DNA of 64,000 nt. It comes from Rhodocyclales bacterium RIFCSPLOWO2_02_FULL_63_24. Lineage in GTDB: Bacteria; Pseudomonadota; Gammaproteobacteria; Burkholderiales; Rhodocyclaceae. A program made the translations under genes and the position numbers. Below, one piece after another: positions 52,909-62,440 of the stretch. Location: positions 135,822-199,821 of the forward strand of contig MHZX01000092.1 of NCBI GenBank assembly GCA_001828935.1. The letters run 5' to 3'. Within the stretch, counting starts at the first letter, position 1, and each line of letters begins with the position of its first letter. The notes beneath the pieces were generated by a model. It was not told the origin of the DNA. It worked only from the letters and a program-made list of their open reading frames with translations, and did no database searches.

Positions 52909-54624
52909 GTGTCGGATCAGATACGCATGCTGGTGGTCGAGGATTCCGAGGACGAAGCCTTTCTGCTGTATTCCGAATTGCGCTCGCGCGGCTTGGCCCT
53001 GAGTTGGGAGCGCGTCGATAGTCAGCGCGACATGGCTGCCGCGCTTGCCCGTGCGGATTGGGACATCATTCTTTGCGATCACAACATGCCGGGGTTCGAT
53101 TCCGGCGCGGCGCTGAAGGTTGTGCAGCAGGCGGGCAAGGATGTGCCGTTCATCATCTATTCAGGATGTATTTCCGACAAGCAGGCATTTGCGGCGATGG
53201 ACGAGGGCGTCCAGGACTATGTCGAGAAAGGCAACTACGGTCGTCTTGTACCAGTCATCGAGCGCGAATTGAAGAATGCTTCGGCGCGCCATGTTGCGCG
53301 GCAGGCGGATACCCGCATTCGTGAGCTTGCGCTGTTCGATCCCTTGTCCAACCTGCCCAATCACGCCCTGTTCTGCAGCACGGTGCAAGAGGCAGTGGCG
53401 CAGGCCCAGGGCGAGGGAAAGATTCCTGTCGGGGCCGTAATCTGCCTTGATCTCGACCGCTTCCTGCGCATCAATTCGTCGTTCGGATTCGAGACAGGCA
53501 ACGATATCCTGCGCCAGCTTTCGGCTCGTCTGAGCAAGAGCTTGCCGGAAGCGGCCTTGCTGGCACGGCTGGCGGGCGACGCATTCGCAGTGTTCCTCGC
53601 CGGGCCGGTGGACCGGAGCGTGCTGGATGGCGTGACGCAAACGATCCGCAGTTGTTTCGATGCCCCCTTCGATAAGGACGGCATCGAGCTGTTCGTGACG
53701 GCCAGTCTGGGTATTGCGTTGTTGCCCGATGATGGCATCGAGCCCACCGCACTGTTGATGAACGCCGAGACTGCGGTGACCCATGCCAAAAAGCTGGGGG
53801 GCAATACCCTTCAATATTATCAGCGCGTCATGAACGCGCATTCCGGAGAACGGCTGGCGATGGAGGCCGACTTGCGTCACGCCATCGAACGAGACGAACT
53901 GTTTCTCGAGTATCAGCCTTGCGTCGATGCGGCCACTGGAAGCCTGGTGGGCGTCGAAGCATTGTTGCGCTGGCGGCATCCGGAGCGCGGCCTGATTGCA
54001 CCGGATCATTTCATCCCCGTGGCCGACGAGTCTGGAATCATCGTCGGAATCGGCGAATGGGTGCTGCAGGCCGCCTGCAGCCAGGGACGCGTCTGGCAGG
54101 AAGCGGGCTTCGATATTTATGTTTCGGTCAATGTGTCGGCCGTCCAGTTCGCGCAGCCGCGAACCTTGGAAGTTGTCAGTCGCGTCCTGCATGAAACCGG
54201 ATTTCAGCCCGGCAATCTCCAGCTCGAAATTACCGAATCGGTGCTGATGCACGATGCCGGTTCAGCGGTCGGCATGTTGCGAGCCTTGAAGAACATGGGG
54301 CTGCGCATTTCCGTGGATGATTTCGGGACCGGCTATTCCTCGCTGTCCTATCTCAAGCGCTTTCCTATCGACGTGTTGAAGATCGACAAATCATTTGTTT
54401 ATGATCTGCCTGATGCCGGGGAAGATGCTGCAATTACACGTGCCATAATTGCACTGGCCCGCTCCCTGAAACTTGGCACCGTGGCTGAGGGTGTGGAGAC
54501 CGAAGCGCAGGCCCGCTTTCTCCAGGCCGAAGGCTGCGACCGGTTTCAGGGCTATTTCTTCGGGCGCCCGATGGATGCAAAGGCTCTGGAAGGCCTTTTG
54601 GCAGGAGTTTCGTGTCTGAAATAG
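52909..54624 (+). CDS. Receiver-GGDEF-EAL protein (c-di-GMP phosphodiesterase)
   Basis: 571 residues from the GTG at 52909, with AAGGGGATAGG just upstream. The receiver domain (1-125) has acidic residues in VVEDSEDE and phospho-acceptor D57 in LCDHNMPG. The GGDEF domain (about 145-305) is degenerate: AGDAF at 222-226 replaces GGDEF, so it should not make c-di-GMP and may bind GTP. The EAL domain (about 315-571) keeps E350-A-L-L, the DDFGTGYSSLSYLKRFPIDV stretch and the late EGVETEAQ, so phosphodiesterase activity is expected. Lying just before flhDC, it probably helps switch cells to motility. A hairpin follows its stop. Confidence 0.92.
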   Translation: MSDQIRMLVVEDSEDEAFLLYSELRSRGLALSWERVDSQRDMAAALARADWDIILCDHNMPGFDSGAALKVVQQAGKDVPFIIYSGCISDKQAFAAMDEGVQDYVEKGNYGRLVPVIERELKNASARHVARQADTRIRELALFDPLSNLPNHALFCSTVQEAVAQAQGEGKIPVGAVICLDLDRFLRINSSFGFETGNDILRQLSARLSKSLPEAALLARLAGDAFAVFLAGPVDRSVLDGVTQTIRSCFDAPFDKDGIELFVTASLGIALLPDDGIEPTALLMNAETAVTHAKKLGGNTLQYYQRVMNAHSGERLAMEADLRHAIERDELFLEYQPCVDAATGSLVGVEALLRWRHPERGLIAPDHFIPVADESGIIVGIGEWVLQAACSQGRVWQEAGFDIYVSVNVSAVQFAQPRTLEVVSRVLHETGFQPGNLQLEITESVLMHDAGSAVGMLRALKNMGLRISVDDFGTGYSSLSYLKRFPIDVLKIDKSFVYDLPDAGEDAAITRAIIALARSLKLGTVAEGVETEAQARFLQAEGCDRFQGYFFGRPMDAKALEGLLAGVSCLK

Positions 54625-54634
54625 CATATTAAAC

Positions 54635-54702
54635 AATCTGTTATCATATCTTTGTAAGGTTTTTTCTTACAAAGATGCTCTATCTAATTCTTACAACAGA
54701 TT
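54635..54702. promoter_or_regulatory. AT-rich nested inverted repeats upstream of flhD
   Basis: Inner perfect 11-base arms ATCTTTGTAAG (54648-54658) and CTTACAAAGAT (54666-54676) with a 7-base T-rich loop are nested inside AATCTGTT (54635-54642)/AACAGATT (54695-54702). TCTTACAA also occurs twice, 24 bases apart (54665, 54689). It could terminate the phosphodiesterase gene and/or be an operator of flhDC. Confidence 0.55.
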
Positions 54703-54805
54703 GGTTTTTCCATTGATTTCCTTCTTGTCATGCCCTGTGTGATCATGTACCTGCCGTGATTTGGGCTCCAATTCGGGCCTGACCGGCGCTCACAAGGAGT
54801 ACATG

Positions 54806-55123
54806 ATGAAATCGACTGACACCTACAATGACATAAAGGAAGTCAATCTCTCCTATCTGATGCTGGCGCAGAACATGGTCCGTTCCGATCGCGAAGCGGC
54901 CATTTTTCGTCTGGGGATCAGTGAAGAGATTGCGGATGTGCTGGGGCGCCTCACGCCGGGCCAGGTTCTGAAAATGGCCAGTTCGGACATGTTGCTGTGC
55001 AACTTCCGTTTTGACGACACCCTGTTGCTTGATCTTCTTGCCAATCACGAACGTGATCGCGGCGTCGGGCATCTGCATGCGGCGATTCTGGCTGCCGGCA
55101 GGCCGGTTGCGACGATGGCCTGA
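54806..55123 (+). CDS. flhD: Flagellar transcriptional activator FlhD
   Basis: DNA-binding half of the FlhD4C2 master regulator of flagellar class II genes. The ATG at 54806 is favoured over the adjacent ATG at 54803 because AGGAG then sits 6 bases away; it gives 105 residues. The helical FlhD pattern DIKEVNLSYLMLAQNMVRSD and AAIFRLGISEEIADVLGRLT is clear, and C65, which forms the intersubunit disulfide in E. coli FlhD, is conserved. flhC follows 44 bases downstream. AT-rich inverted repeats lie in the 180-base leader region. Confidence 0.95.
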   Translation: MKSTDTYNDIKEVNLSYLMLAQNMVRSDREAAIFRLGISEEIADVLGRLTPGQVLKMASSDMLLCNFRFDDTLLLDLLANHERDRGVGHLHAAILAAGRPVATMA

Positions 55124-55167
55124 GAAGGCCGTCATTCAACGTCTAGCGTCACGCTGCGGAGGTCTAC

Positions 55168-55722
55168 ATGCGCAACAAGTCTGTCATCATTGAAGCAAAA
55201 GATATTGGTCTGGCAATCGAGTTGATCGAACTCGGCGCCCGCCTGCAGTTGCTGGAGGCCGAGACGAATCTTTCCCGCGAGCGGCTGCTCAAGCTCTACA
55301 AGGAAGTGCGCCACGAGTCGCCGCCGAAAGGCATGCTGCCATTCTCGACGGACTGGTTCATGACCTGGCAGCCGAACATTCATGCTTCGCTGTTCATGGC
55401 CTACTACCGTTTTCTCAAGTCGCACACCAAGCTGTCGGGACTTGAGTTGATCATCAAGTCGTACCGGATGTACCTCGACCAGATCAAGCGTGGCGGCATG
55501 GATACCGTGCTTTCGCTGACACGGGCGTGGACCATGGTGCGGTTTTTTGATGCGAACATGCTGCAGATGGCCACCTGTCGCGAGTGCGGCGGCGAATTTG
55601 TTGCCCATGCCTACGATCCGACCCGTGGCTATGTTTGCGGCTTGTGTCACATGCCGGCGCGCGCCGGCAAGACGCGCCGCGCCGCCGAAGCGGCCGCGAG
55701 CGCGGCAATTGCCGCTGCCTAA
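55168..55722 (+). CDS. flhC: Flagellar transcriptional activator FlhC
   Basis: Zinc-binding half of the FlhDC master regulator. 184 residues. All four zinc-binding cysteines are at the same positions as in E. coli FlhC: C137, C140, C157 and C160 (CREC, CGLC). Conserved stretches include ELGARLQLLEAETNLSRERL and KGMLPFSTDWFMTWQPNIHA. An Ala-rich tail ends the protein. It is followed by a strong terminator, so flhDC is a separate unit from motAB. Confidence 0.97.
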   Translation: MRNKSVIIEAKDIGLAIELIELGARLQLLEAETNLSRERLLKLYKEVRHESPPKGMLPFSTDWFMTWQPNIHASLFMAYYRFLKSHTKLSGLELIIKSYRMYLDQIKRGGMDTVLSLTRAWTMVRFFDANMLQMATCRECGGEFVAHAYDPTRGYVCGLCHMPARAGKTRRAAEAAASAAIAAA

Positions 55723-55765
55723 GAGTCCCGAAAATCTGATCGTCCGCTAGTGCTCGGCACTAGCC

Positions 55766-55805
55766 AACGCGCTCCTCCGGCATGCCGGAGGAGCGCGTTT
55801 TGTTT
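55766..55805 (+). terminator. Intrinsic terminator after flhC
   Basis: Perfect 16-base arms from AACGCGCTCCTCCGGC to GCCGGAGGAGCGCGTT around a 2-base centre, followed by TTTGTTTT, 44 bases after the flhC stop. Confidence 0.9.
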
Positions 55806-55834
55806 TATTGCATGCCCGATGCCGCTTTCGCTCA

Positions 55835-55873
55835 GACCAAAGTCCGCGTCGACAGCTACTGTCAGCTTTGGTC
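55835..55873. promoter_or_regulatory. Nested inverted repeat between flhC and motA
   Basis: GACCAAAG (55835) pairs with CTTTGGTC (55866-55873), enclosing GACAG-CTA-CTGTC. It lies 150 bases before motA, in a 300-base gap that otherwise shows no gene. Could be an operator, a leader structure or a second terminator. Confidence 0.45.
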
Positions 55874-56022
55874 GATGCAAGATGCAGAGCGGGGAATCAG
55901 TCCGAAGTGAAACTTCGTTTTCATTGCCGCGAGCCTACGGTTTGCCGTTATGATTGCATTTCAAGCGAGCCCGTCGACGCAATGTTTCGCCGGAAAAACA
56001 ACAGCTCAGGGTAGAGTAAAAG

Positions 56023-56880
56023 ATGTTACTGATCGTTGGGTACGTGATCGTCCTGTTGGCCTCTGTCGGCACTTATGCAGTCCATGGCAGTCTGGCCGCA
56101 TTGTTCGTGCCCATGGAGTATCTGGCGATCGTCGGCCTCACAATTGGTGGCTTCATCGCTGGCAATGGAAAAAAGGCGATCAGCGCAACCCTCAAGGCCG
56201 TTCCTGGAGTGCTGAAGAGTTCGCACCTCAACAAGGTGCTCTACATGGACTTGCTGGCCATGCTCTACGAAATACTCTCCAAGGTGCGCAAGGAAGGTCT
56301 GATGTCGGTCGAGGGCGACATCGAAAATCCGGAAGGCAGCGCAATCTTCGCCAAGTATCCCGTCATTCAGAACGATCATCATGTCATGGAGTTCATCTGC
56401 GACTACCTGCGAATGATGGTGGGCGGCAACCTGAATGCCTTCGAAATCGAGAATCTGATGGACATCGAAATCGAAACGCATCACCAGGAGGCTCACGTCC
56501 CGGCGCATGTGATGTCGAAGCTGGCGGATGCGGTTCCGGCGTTCGGCATCATCGTCGCCGTGATGGGCGTGGTGAACGTCATGGGGTCGGTGGGCCAGCC
56601 GCCGGCCGTGCTCGGCAAAATGATCGGTGGGGCGCTGGTCGGCACCTTCCTCGGCATTCTGGTCTCTTATGGCTTCGTGGCGCCGATTGCAGGCCAGTTG
56701 GAGCAAAAGTGCGAGGAAGAAGGAAAGATCTTTCAGGTCATCAAATCCGTGCTGCTCGCCAGCATGAATGGTTATGCGCCCCAGGTGGCGGTAGAGTTCG
56801 GCCGCAAGGTACTGTACTCGGGCGACCGGCCATCCTTCCTCGAACTGGAAGAAGACCTCAAGGCACGCAAGGGCAAGTAG
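56023..56880 (+). CDS. motA: Flagellar stator protein MotA
   Basis: Inner-membrane proton-channel subunit of the flagellar stator. 285 residues with four membrane segments (about 2-20, 30-48, 170-190, 200-222). The cytoplasmic loop has the charged stretch KVRKEGLMSVEGDIENPEGS, with the Arg and Glu that contact FliG. Conserved prolines lie in VPAFGIIVAVMGVVNVMG and FVAPIAGQLE. motB starts 28 bases downstream. No clear sigma28 promoter was found upstream. Confidence 0.97.
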   Translation: MLLIVGYVIVLLASVGTYAVHGSLAALFVPMEYLAIVGLTIGGFIAGNGKKAISATLKAVPGVLKSSHLNKVLYMDLLAMLYEILSKVRKEGLMSVEGDIENPEGSAIFAKYPVIQNDHHVMEFICDYLRMMVGGNLNAFEIENLMDIEIETHHQEAHVPAHVMSKLADAVPAFGIIVAVMGVVNVMGSVGQPPAVLGKMIGGALVGTFLGILVSYGFVAPIAGQLEQKCEEEGKIFQVIKSVLLASMNGYAPQVAVEFGRKVLYSGDRPSFLELEEDLKARKGK

Positions 56881-56908
56881 GGCGGTGCCATGATGCGAGC
56901 GACCGACG

Positions 56909-57853
56909 ATGAGTGACGACACCCAGCAACCAATCGTCATCAAGAGGATCAAGAAGGGCGGCGCTGGGGCACACGGTGGCGCCTGGAAGATCGCCTATGC
57001 CGACTTCGTTACGGCGATGATGGCCTTTTTCCTGCTGATGTGGCTGCTGGGCTCCACTTCGCAGGGGGACCTGAACGGTATCGCCGAATATTTCCAGAAT
57101 CCGCTGAAGGTGGCCATGGGCGGCGGTTCGGGTTCGGGCGATTCCTCCTCGCTGATTCCGGGAGGGGGCAGGGACCTGACGTCGACTCACGGCCAGGTCA
57201 AGAGGGGCGACATCGAGGCGGAAAAGAAAACCATCAATCTGCAGCGGCTCAAGGCCGATTTCGAGAAGGTCGAGCAGACCAGGCTGGAAAGCCTGAAGGG
57301 CGAACTGGAGGCGCTGATCAATTCCAGCCCCGCACTCAGCCAGTTCAGGAACCAGTTGCTGCTCGACCTCACCACGGAGGGATTGCGCATCCAGATCGTG
57401 GACGAAAAAAACCGCCCGATGTTCGATTCGGCAAGTTCCGATGTCAAGCCTTATACGCGGGTCATTTTGAGGGAAATCGGCTTGGCGCTGAACAAGGTCG
57501 AGAACCGCATCAGCCTTTCTGGCCATACCGATGCCCAGCCTTACGCCGGCGGCGACCGGGGTTTCGGCAACTGGGAGTTGTCGACCAACCGCGCCAACGC
57601 GTCGCGGCGCGAAATGGTCGCCGGCGGTATGGATGACGCCAAGATCATGCGCGTCGTCGGCCTCGCCTCGACCGTGCTGTACGACAAGCAGGAGCCATAC
57701 AGCCCTAACAATCGCCGCATCAGCATCATCGTCATGAACAAGCGCACCGAGGAGGCGATCCTCGCCGACGGCCGGCAAATGGACGGCGAGGACGCACCGG
57801 GCGTTGATGCAAAAGGCATCATCGCCGCTCCTGCCGCTGCGGCGGGGCGATAA
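56909..57853 (+). CDS. motB: Flagellar stator protein MotB
   Basis: Partner of MotA that anchors the stator to peptidoglycan. 314 residues. Proton-carrying D32 sits at the start of the single membrane segment (YADFVTAMMAFFLLMWLLGS). The plug/linker (about 70-150) is followed by an OmpA-like domain (about 155-280) with SGHTDAQPYAGG, NWELSTNRANASRREMV and NNRRISIIVM. The C-terminal tail is Ala/Gly-rich. The spacing to motA and to the MCP downstream (21 bases) indicates one transcript. Confidence 0.97.
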   Translation: MSDDTQQPIVIKRIKKGGAGAHGGAWKIAYADFVTAMMAFFLLMWLLGSTSQGDLNGIAEYFQNPLKVAMGGGSGSGDSSSLIPGGGRDLTSTHGQVKRGDIEAEKKTINLQRLKADFEKVEQTRLESLKGELEALINSSPALSQFRNQLLLDLTTEGLRIQIVDEKNRPMFDSASSDVKPYTRVILREIGLALNKVENRISLSGHTDAQPYAGGDRGFGNWELSTNRANASRREMVAGGMDDAKIMRVVGLASTVLYDKQEPYSPNNRRISIIVMNKRTEEAILADGRQMDGEDAPGVDAKGIIAAPAAAAGR

Positions 57854-57874
57854 ACACGAGAAAATTTACTCAAT

Positions 57875-59098
57875 ATGAATTTCTTCAACAGGAATCTTTG
57901 GTTCGGCCTGGGCTGGATTGCTCTGGTCGGCGCCGGTGCGTCGTTTGCCTCAGACGCGAACCTGGGGCTGCCGATATGGGGCGCGCTGATCCTGGTCGGA
58001 GTCGGCTGGCAGGTCATTGCGACCCTGTCGGCGAAGGGAGGCGGCACGCATGGCGCCGCGGATGAGCAGCGCAAGCGAAGCGAAGAGCAGGCTTTGCTGG
58101 ACGAATTCCATCACCTGCTGGATGAGTGTTCTAGCCAGTTTTCGCGCCAGCTCGACAATGTGCGGGGCGAACTCGGCCAGGTGCATGGCTTGTTGTCGGA
58201 GGCCATCGTCAGCCTGACCAACAGCTTTCACAGCATGCACGAACATACCCGACGGCAGCGTGACGTCACGGTTTCGGTCGCGGCGGGCACCGACAGCGAG
58301 AAAAGTGCCCGACAGTTCGACAATTTCGTGAAAGACACCTCGCTGGTCATGCAGCGAGTAGTCGACAGCATCGTCGGCAACAGCAAGCTGGGTATGGAAC
58401 TGGTTGAATTGACCGAGAACATCGCGGCGCGCACCCAGGATGTTCAGTCGATCTTGTCCGAGATCGGCGCGATTGCCAAGCAGACCAACCTGCTGGCGCT
58501 GAACGCGGCGATCGAGGCGGCGCGCGCCGGGGAAGCGGGGCGCGGTTTCGCCGTGGTGGCGGACGAAGTCCGCGATCTTTCTGGGCGCACCACGCAATTC
58601 AGCCAGCAGATCAACAAGGTGATCCAGAACATGCAGGTCACCGTGCAGCAAACGGAATCGGCCATTCAGCGTATGGCCAGCCAGGATCTCGGGTTTGCCT
58701 TCGAGTCGAAAAAGCGCGTCGAGGAAATCATAGCCACCATGGATGGGCAGAACCAGGCGCGCATGGTCGCCCTGGGGCAGCTTGGTGGTATCGCCGACGA
58801 TGTCGACGTCCAGGTCGGGGCCGCGATTACGGCCTTGCAATTCCAGGACATCGTGTCCCAATTGCTTGGCCATGTCGGCCGACGGGTCGACGCCATCGAC
58901 GATGTGTCGCGGCATTTGGGCGAGTTGGCGCAGACCCTGAAGCGTGACTCCGCGACCGTGAATGCGACGGATGCCTTGCGATCGTTGCAGTCCGAAACCC
59001 ACCGTGTCTCGGAGCGATTGAAGGACATGGCGCAAGTGACTGCGAATAGTCCGGTCAGCCAGAAAGAATTGAATCAGGGCGGAATCGAATTGTTTTAA
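57875..59098 (+). CDS. Compact methyl-accepting chemotaxis protein without sensor or HAMP domain
   Basis: 407 residues. Two short membrane segments near the N-terminus (about 8-25 and 31-50) with almost no periplasmic loop, no PAS and no recognisable HAMP, then a helical MCP signalling region whose tip reads [20 protein letters not shown] (about 205-224) followed by [18 protein letters not shown]-terminal helices resemble those of other MCPs ([20 protein letters not shown]). It is encoded between motB and cheY. It may sense membrane or energy state, or work as an adaptor in mixed arrays. The C-terminus GGIELF is not a CheR pentapeptide. Confidence 0.9.
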   Translation: MNFFNRNLWFGLGWIALVGAGASFASDANLGLPIWGALILVGVGWQVIATLSAKGGGTHGAADEQRKRSEEQALLDEFHHLLDECSSQFSRQLDNVRGELGQVHGLLSEAIVSLTNSFHSMHEHTRRQRDVTVSVAAGTDSEKSARQFDNFVKDTSLVMQRVVDSIVGNSKLGMELVELTENIAARTQDVQSILSEIGAIAKQTNLLALNAAIEAARAGEAGRGFAVVADEVRDLSGRTTQFSQQINKVIQNMQVTVQQTESAIQRMASQDLGFAFESKKRVEEIIATMDGQNQARMVALGQLGGIADDVDVQVGAAITALQFQDIVSQLLGHVGRRVDAIDDVSRHLGELAQTLKRDSATVNATDALRSLQSETHRVSERLKDMAQVTANSPVSQKELNQGGIELF

Positions 59099-59134
59099 GT
59101 TAATCTGCTGCCCGTGCCTTTAGGGAGTTTTCGT

Positions 59135-59500
59135 ATGTCCAAAACCGTTCTTGCTGTCGATGATTCCGCTTCCATTCGCCAAATGGTCGCCTTTACCCTG
59201 AAAAGTTCCGGCTATGAGGTGGTTGAAGCCGTCGATGGCATGGATGGTCTGGAAAAAGCCAAGTCAAAAAGCTTCAATCTGATCCTCACCGATCAAAACA
59301 TGCCGCGCATGGACGGACTGACGCTGGTCAGGAGTCTGCGCACCCTGGCTCAGTACAAGACCACGCCGATCCTGATGTTGACCACGGAGTCGTCCGACGC
59401 CATGAAGGCCCAGGGCAGGGCGGCCGGAGCGACGGGCTGGTTGGTCAAGCCCTTCGATCCCCAAAAGCTGATCGAAGTAGTGAAGAAGGTCATTGGTTAA
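59135..59500 (+). CDS. cheY: Chemotaxis response regulator CheY
   Basis: Single-domain receiver that binds the flagellar switch when phosphorylated by CheA. The ATG at 59135 follows AGGGAG and gives 121 residues; the earlier start adds an unneeded tail. Acidic pocket VDDSAS at 9-13, phospho-acceptor D53 in LTDQNMPRMDG, Thr83 in MLTTESS and Lys105 in WLVKPFDP are all present. Lies directly before cheA. Confidence 0.93.
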   Translation: MSKTVLAVDDSASIRQMVAFTLKSSGYEVVEAVDGMDGLEKAKSKSFNLILTDQNMPRMDGLTLVRSLRTLAQYKTTPILMLTTESSDAMKAQGRAAGATGWLVKPFDPQKLIEVVKKVIG

Positions 59501-59528
59501 GACAAACGGACCGTGACCAGGAGGTGCC

Positions 59529-61832
59529 ATGTCGATTGACATGAGCCAGTTTTATCAGGTGTTCTTCGAGGAAGCTCAGGAACACCTGGAGAGCATGGAA
59601 TCGCTGCTGCTGGAGCTGGATATCAGCGATCCCGACGCCGAGCAGTTGAATGCCATTTTTCGCGCCGCACATTCGATCAAGGGCTCGGCGGGTACTTTCG
59701 GATTTACCGATCTGGCCGAAGTCACTCATGTCCTTGAAAATCTGCTCGATCGCATTCGCAAGGGAGAGCTAACGCTGCGTCCGGAGATGATCGACGCTTT
59801 TCTGGATGCTGGCGACGTGTTGAAGGAACTCCTGGCCGCTCATCGTGGCGACGGCGAGGCGGATTCATCGCAGGTTGAGCGGATGTGCAAGCGCCTTTCC
59901 GAGTTGACGGCAAACGCGCCTGCATCGACTCCGGCCATGGCATCCGAGTCAGCGCCTGCGATGGCGGTTGTGGCGCCAGCCAGCGATGTGTCGCCAGCGG
60001 AACTGGAAGTCAGCTTCGTACTCGATATGGATGCCGAAGCGGCTGCCCAGGCGGTAGAGAATCTGGTTGCTGAGTTGGGGCGGCGCTGGCCTGTGACGAC
60101 GATCAGTCGGCCGAACTCGGTCGACGCGCCGTGGAGTTTGCGCCTTGGTGCAGGGGCGGATGCGGATATCGTGCGCGGTCTGCTTGACTTCGTCGCTCGC
60201 AGCGACAGCATTCGCGTCGGATCGGTGGGCTCATTGGCGCGGGTTACGGACGACAGCGCCGGCGCCTATGGTTTTTTTGACGACGTGCCTGCTCCGGCAA
60301 AGGCCGATGCCGACGATTCCTGGGGATTGTTCAGCGACGCAGCGGGACCCGGGACGGAGGTGGCACAGGCTGTAGTGCCGGCCGTCGTGCCTGCCGCCGA
60401 AGATGCCTACGGATTTTTTGTCGATCCACCCGCGCCGGCCGCAGCCGATGCCGTGTCGCCGGCGCCGACTCTTGCGGCCGTGGCGGGAAGCGAAGGCGAT
60501 GGTTTTGGTTTCTTCGTCGATGTACCGGCTCCGGTCGCCGCCGCGCCGGACAGCGCGACGCCGGTCGCGGCGGCGGTCAATCCGGAAGTAGTTGCGTTGT
60601 CAGCGAAAGCCGGAGCGGCGAAACGTTCGGCGCCCAAGCCCCCGGCCGGGGCTGAATCCTCGATTCGCGTCGATGTAGACAAGGTCGACCAACTGATCAA
60701 CCTGATCGGCGAACTGGTGATTACCCAGGCCATGCTTGCGCAGTCCGCGTCCGCGCTTGATCCGGTGCAGTTCGAGCGGCTGCACAATGGACTGGCACAG
60801 TTGGAGCGCAATACGCGCGACATGCAGGAATCGGTGATGTCGATCCGCATGATGCCGATTTCGGTGGTGTTCTCGCGCTTTCCGCGGGTGGTGCGCGATC
60901 TGGCGCAGAAGCTGGGCAAGCAGATCGAACTCAAGACCACGGGTGAAGGGACTGAACTCGACAAGAGCCTGATCGAGCGCATCAGCGATCCGCTGACCCA
61001 CCTAGTGCGCAACAGCCTCGACCACGGCGTCGAGATGCCCGAAGAGCGCATCGCCAAAGGCAAATCGCCGGTTGGCACCATCACGCTCAAGGCCTACCAC
61101 CAGAGCGGCAATATCGTGATCGAGGTGGGGGACGACGGCGCCGGGCTCAACCGCCAGAGAATTCTTGCCAAGGCGCGGGAAAAGGGTCTGCCGGTGCACG
61201 ATCAGATGACCGACAACGAAGTCTGGCTGCTGATTTTCGAGCCCGGCTTTTCGACTGCGGATGTGGTTACCGAAGTTTCCGGGCGCGGCGTCGGCATGGA
61301 TGTGGTCAAGCGCAACATCACTGCCATGGGCGGCCGGGTCGAAATCGAATCGATGATCGGGATCGGCACCCGCATGACCGTGCGCCTGCCGCTTACGCTG
61401 GCAATCCTCGACGGCATGTCGGTCGCCGCGGGCAAGGAAACCTACATCATCCCGCTCGGCTATGTGATCGAGTCGTTGCAAGCCGAACGCGCAATGATAA
61501 AAAGCGTATCGGGCGTGGAGCGGCTGATCCAGGTGCGCGGCGAATACCTGCCGGTGGTGGCGCTATACGAAATCTTCCGGATTCCCGGCACGGTCACGCG
61601 GCTCGACGAGGGAATCATGGTGGTGCTCGAAGCCGATGGCGTAAAGGCGGCGCTGTTCATCGATGCCCTGGTCGGCCAGCACCAGGTGGTGATCAAGAGT
61701 CTGGAGTCGAACTACCGCAAAGTTCCCGGCATATCGGGTGCGACGATCATGGGCGACGGCCATGTCGCCCTGATTCTTGATGTGGCAGCGCTGGTGCAGA
61801 TGGCGAAAAGCGCCCTGCCGGCGGCAGCCTGA
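59529..61832 (+). CDS. cheA: Chemotaxis histidine kinase CheA
   Basis: Central kinase of the chemotaxis array, 767 residues. HPt domain (1-105) with phospho-acceptor H48 in [16 protein letters not shown] small alpha/beta domain (about 158-240, [16 protein letters not shown]) takes the place of a classical P2. A long Ala/Pro linker (about 241-375) carries repeated GFF-type motifs. Then come the dimerisation domain ([20 protein letters not shown]), the HATPase ([33 protein letters not shown]) and the CheW-like P5 domain (about 630-760). GGAGG precedes the ATG. cheW follows 71 bases later. Confidence 0.97.
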   Translation: MSIDMSQFYQVFFEEAQEHLESMESLLLELDISDPDAEQLNAIFRAAHSIKGSAGTFGFTDLAEVTHVLENLLDRIRKGELTLRPEMIDAFLDAGDVLKELLAAHRGDGEADSSQVERMCKRLSELTANAPASTPAMASESAPAMAVVAPASDVSPAELEVSFVLDMDAEAAAQAVENLVAELGRRWPVTTISRPNSVDAPWSLRLGAGADADIVRGLLDFVARSDSIRVGSVGSLARVTDDSAGAYGFFDDVPAPAKADADDSWGLFSDAAGPGTEVAQAVVPAVVPAAEDAYGFFVDPPAPAAADAVSPAPTLAAVAGSEGDGFGFFVDVPAPVAAAPDSATPVAAAVNPEVVALSAKAGAAKRSAPKPPAGAESSIRVDVDKVDQLINLIGELVITQAMLAQSASALDPVQFERLHNGLAQLERNTRDMQESVMSIRMMPISVVFSRFPRVVRDLAQKLGKQIELKTTGEGTELDKSLIERISDPLTHLVRNSLDHGVEMPEERIAKGKSPVGTITLKAYHQSGNIVIEVGDDGAGLNRQRILAKAREKGLPVHDQMTDNEVWLLIFEPGFSTADVVTEVSGRGVGMDVVKRNITAMGGRVEIESMIGIGTRMTVRLPLTLAILDGMSVAAGKETYIIPLGYVIESLQAERAMIKSVSGVERLIQVRGEYLPVVALYEIFRIPGTVTRLDEGIMVVLEADGVKAALFIDALVGQHQVVIKSLESNYRKVPGISGATIMGDGHVALILDVAALVQMAKSALPAAA
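60267..60536 (+). repeat. Repeated GFF motifs in the CheA linker
   Basis: Four short motifs at residues 247, 265, 294 and 327: [33 protein letters not shown] and [11 protein letters not shown], separated by Ala/Pro/Asp-rich spacers of 7-23 residues. The pattern is aromatic-G-(F/L)-F-x-D-x-x-x-P. Confidence 0.85.
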
Positions 61833-61903
61833 CGGCGGCCCGCGAGCGGAATTCCCGGCGCGCACAGCGCAGCACTGTTGAAATAGGGAGCGAGGAGCGA
61901 ATG

Positions 61904-62413
61904 ATGGTTCAGGAACATGCAGGCAGGGGCAAGGACGCTGACGACGAGGGCGGCTATGCCCAAGAATATCTTACTTACACCTTGGGGCCGGAAGAGTATG
62001 CAATAGACATTCTCAAGGTACAGGAGATCCGTGGCTATGAAGCGCCGACCACGATCGCCAATGCCCCCAATTTCCTCAAGGGCGTGATCAACCTGCGCGG
62101 CACCATCGTGCCGATCGTCGATCTGCGCATCAAGTTCAATGTCGGCAAGGCCGACTACACGCCTTTCACGGTGGTCATCATTCTCAACATCGGCTCCCGC
62201 GTGGTTGGCATCGTGGTCGATAGCGTCTCCGACGTGACCATGCTCAAGCAGGAGCAGATTCGACCGGCGCCCGAGTTCGCCGCGACGGTCGATACCAAGT
62301 ACATCAATGGGCTATGTACCCTCGGCGAGCGCATGCTGATTGTGGTCGATATCGAGCGCCTGATGTTGTCGCATGAGATGGCATTGGTTGATGCAGCCCA
62401 GAATGCGCAATAA
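61904..62413 (+). CDS. cheW: Chemotaxis coupling protein CheW
   Basis: Adaptor linking MCPs to CheA. Of two adjacent ATGs (61901, 61904) the second is 6 bases from AGGAG and is used, giving 169 residues. The CheW fold is clear: [40 protein letters not shown] with the conserved NLRG receptor-binding motif, and the later [21 protein letters not shown] short acidic N-terminal extension precedes the domain. Confidence 0.96.
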   Translation: MVQEHAGRGKDADDEGGYAQEYLTYTLGPEEYAIDILKVQEIRGYEAPTTIANAPNFLKGVINLRGTIVPIVDLRIKFNVGKADYTPFTVVIILNIGSRVVGIVVDSVSDVTMLKQEQIRPAPEFAATVDTKYINGLCTLGERMLIVVDIERLMLSHEMALVDAAQNAQ

Positions 62414-62440
62414 GCCGTCGTCCCCAGAGGAGCCAAGACA

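Noticed and set aside
55921-56022. Sigma28 promoter before motA (GCCGTTAT resembles the -10)
   Set aside because: No TAAA-type -35 at the required spacing of about 15 bases, so the match is too weak to call.
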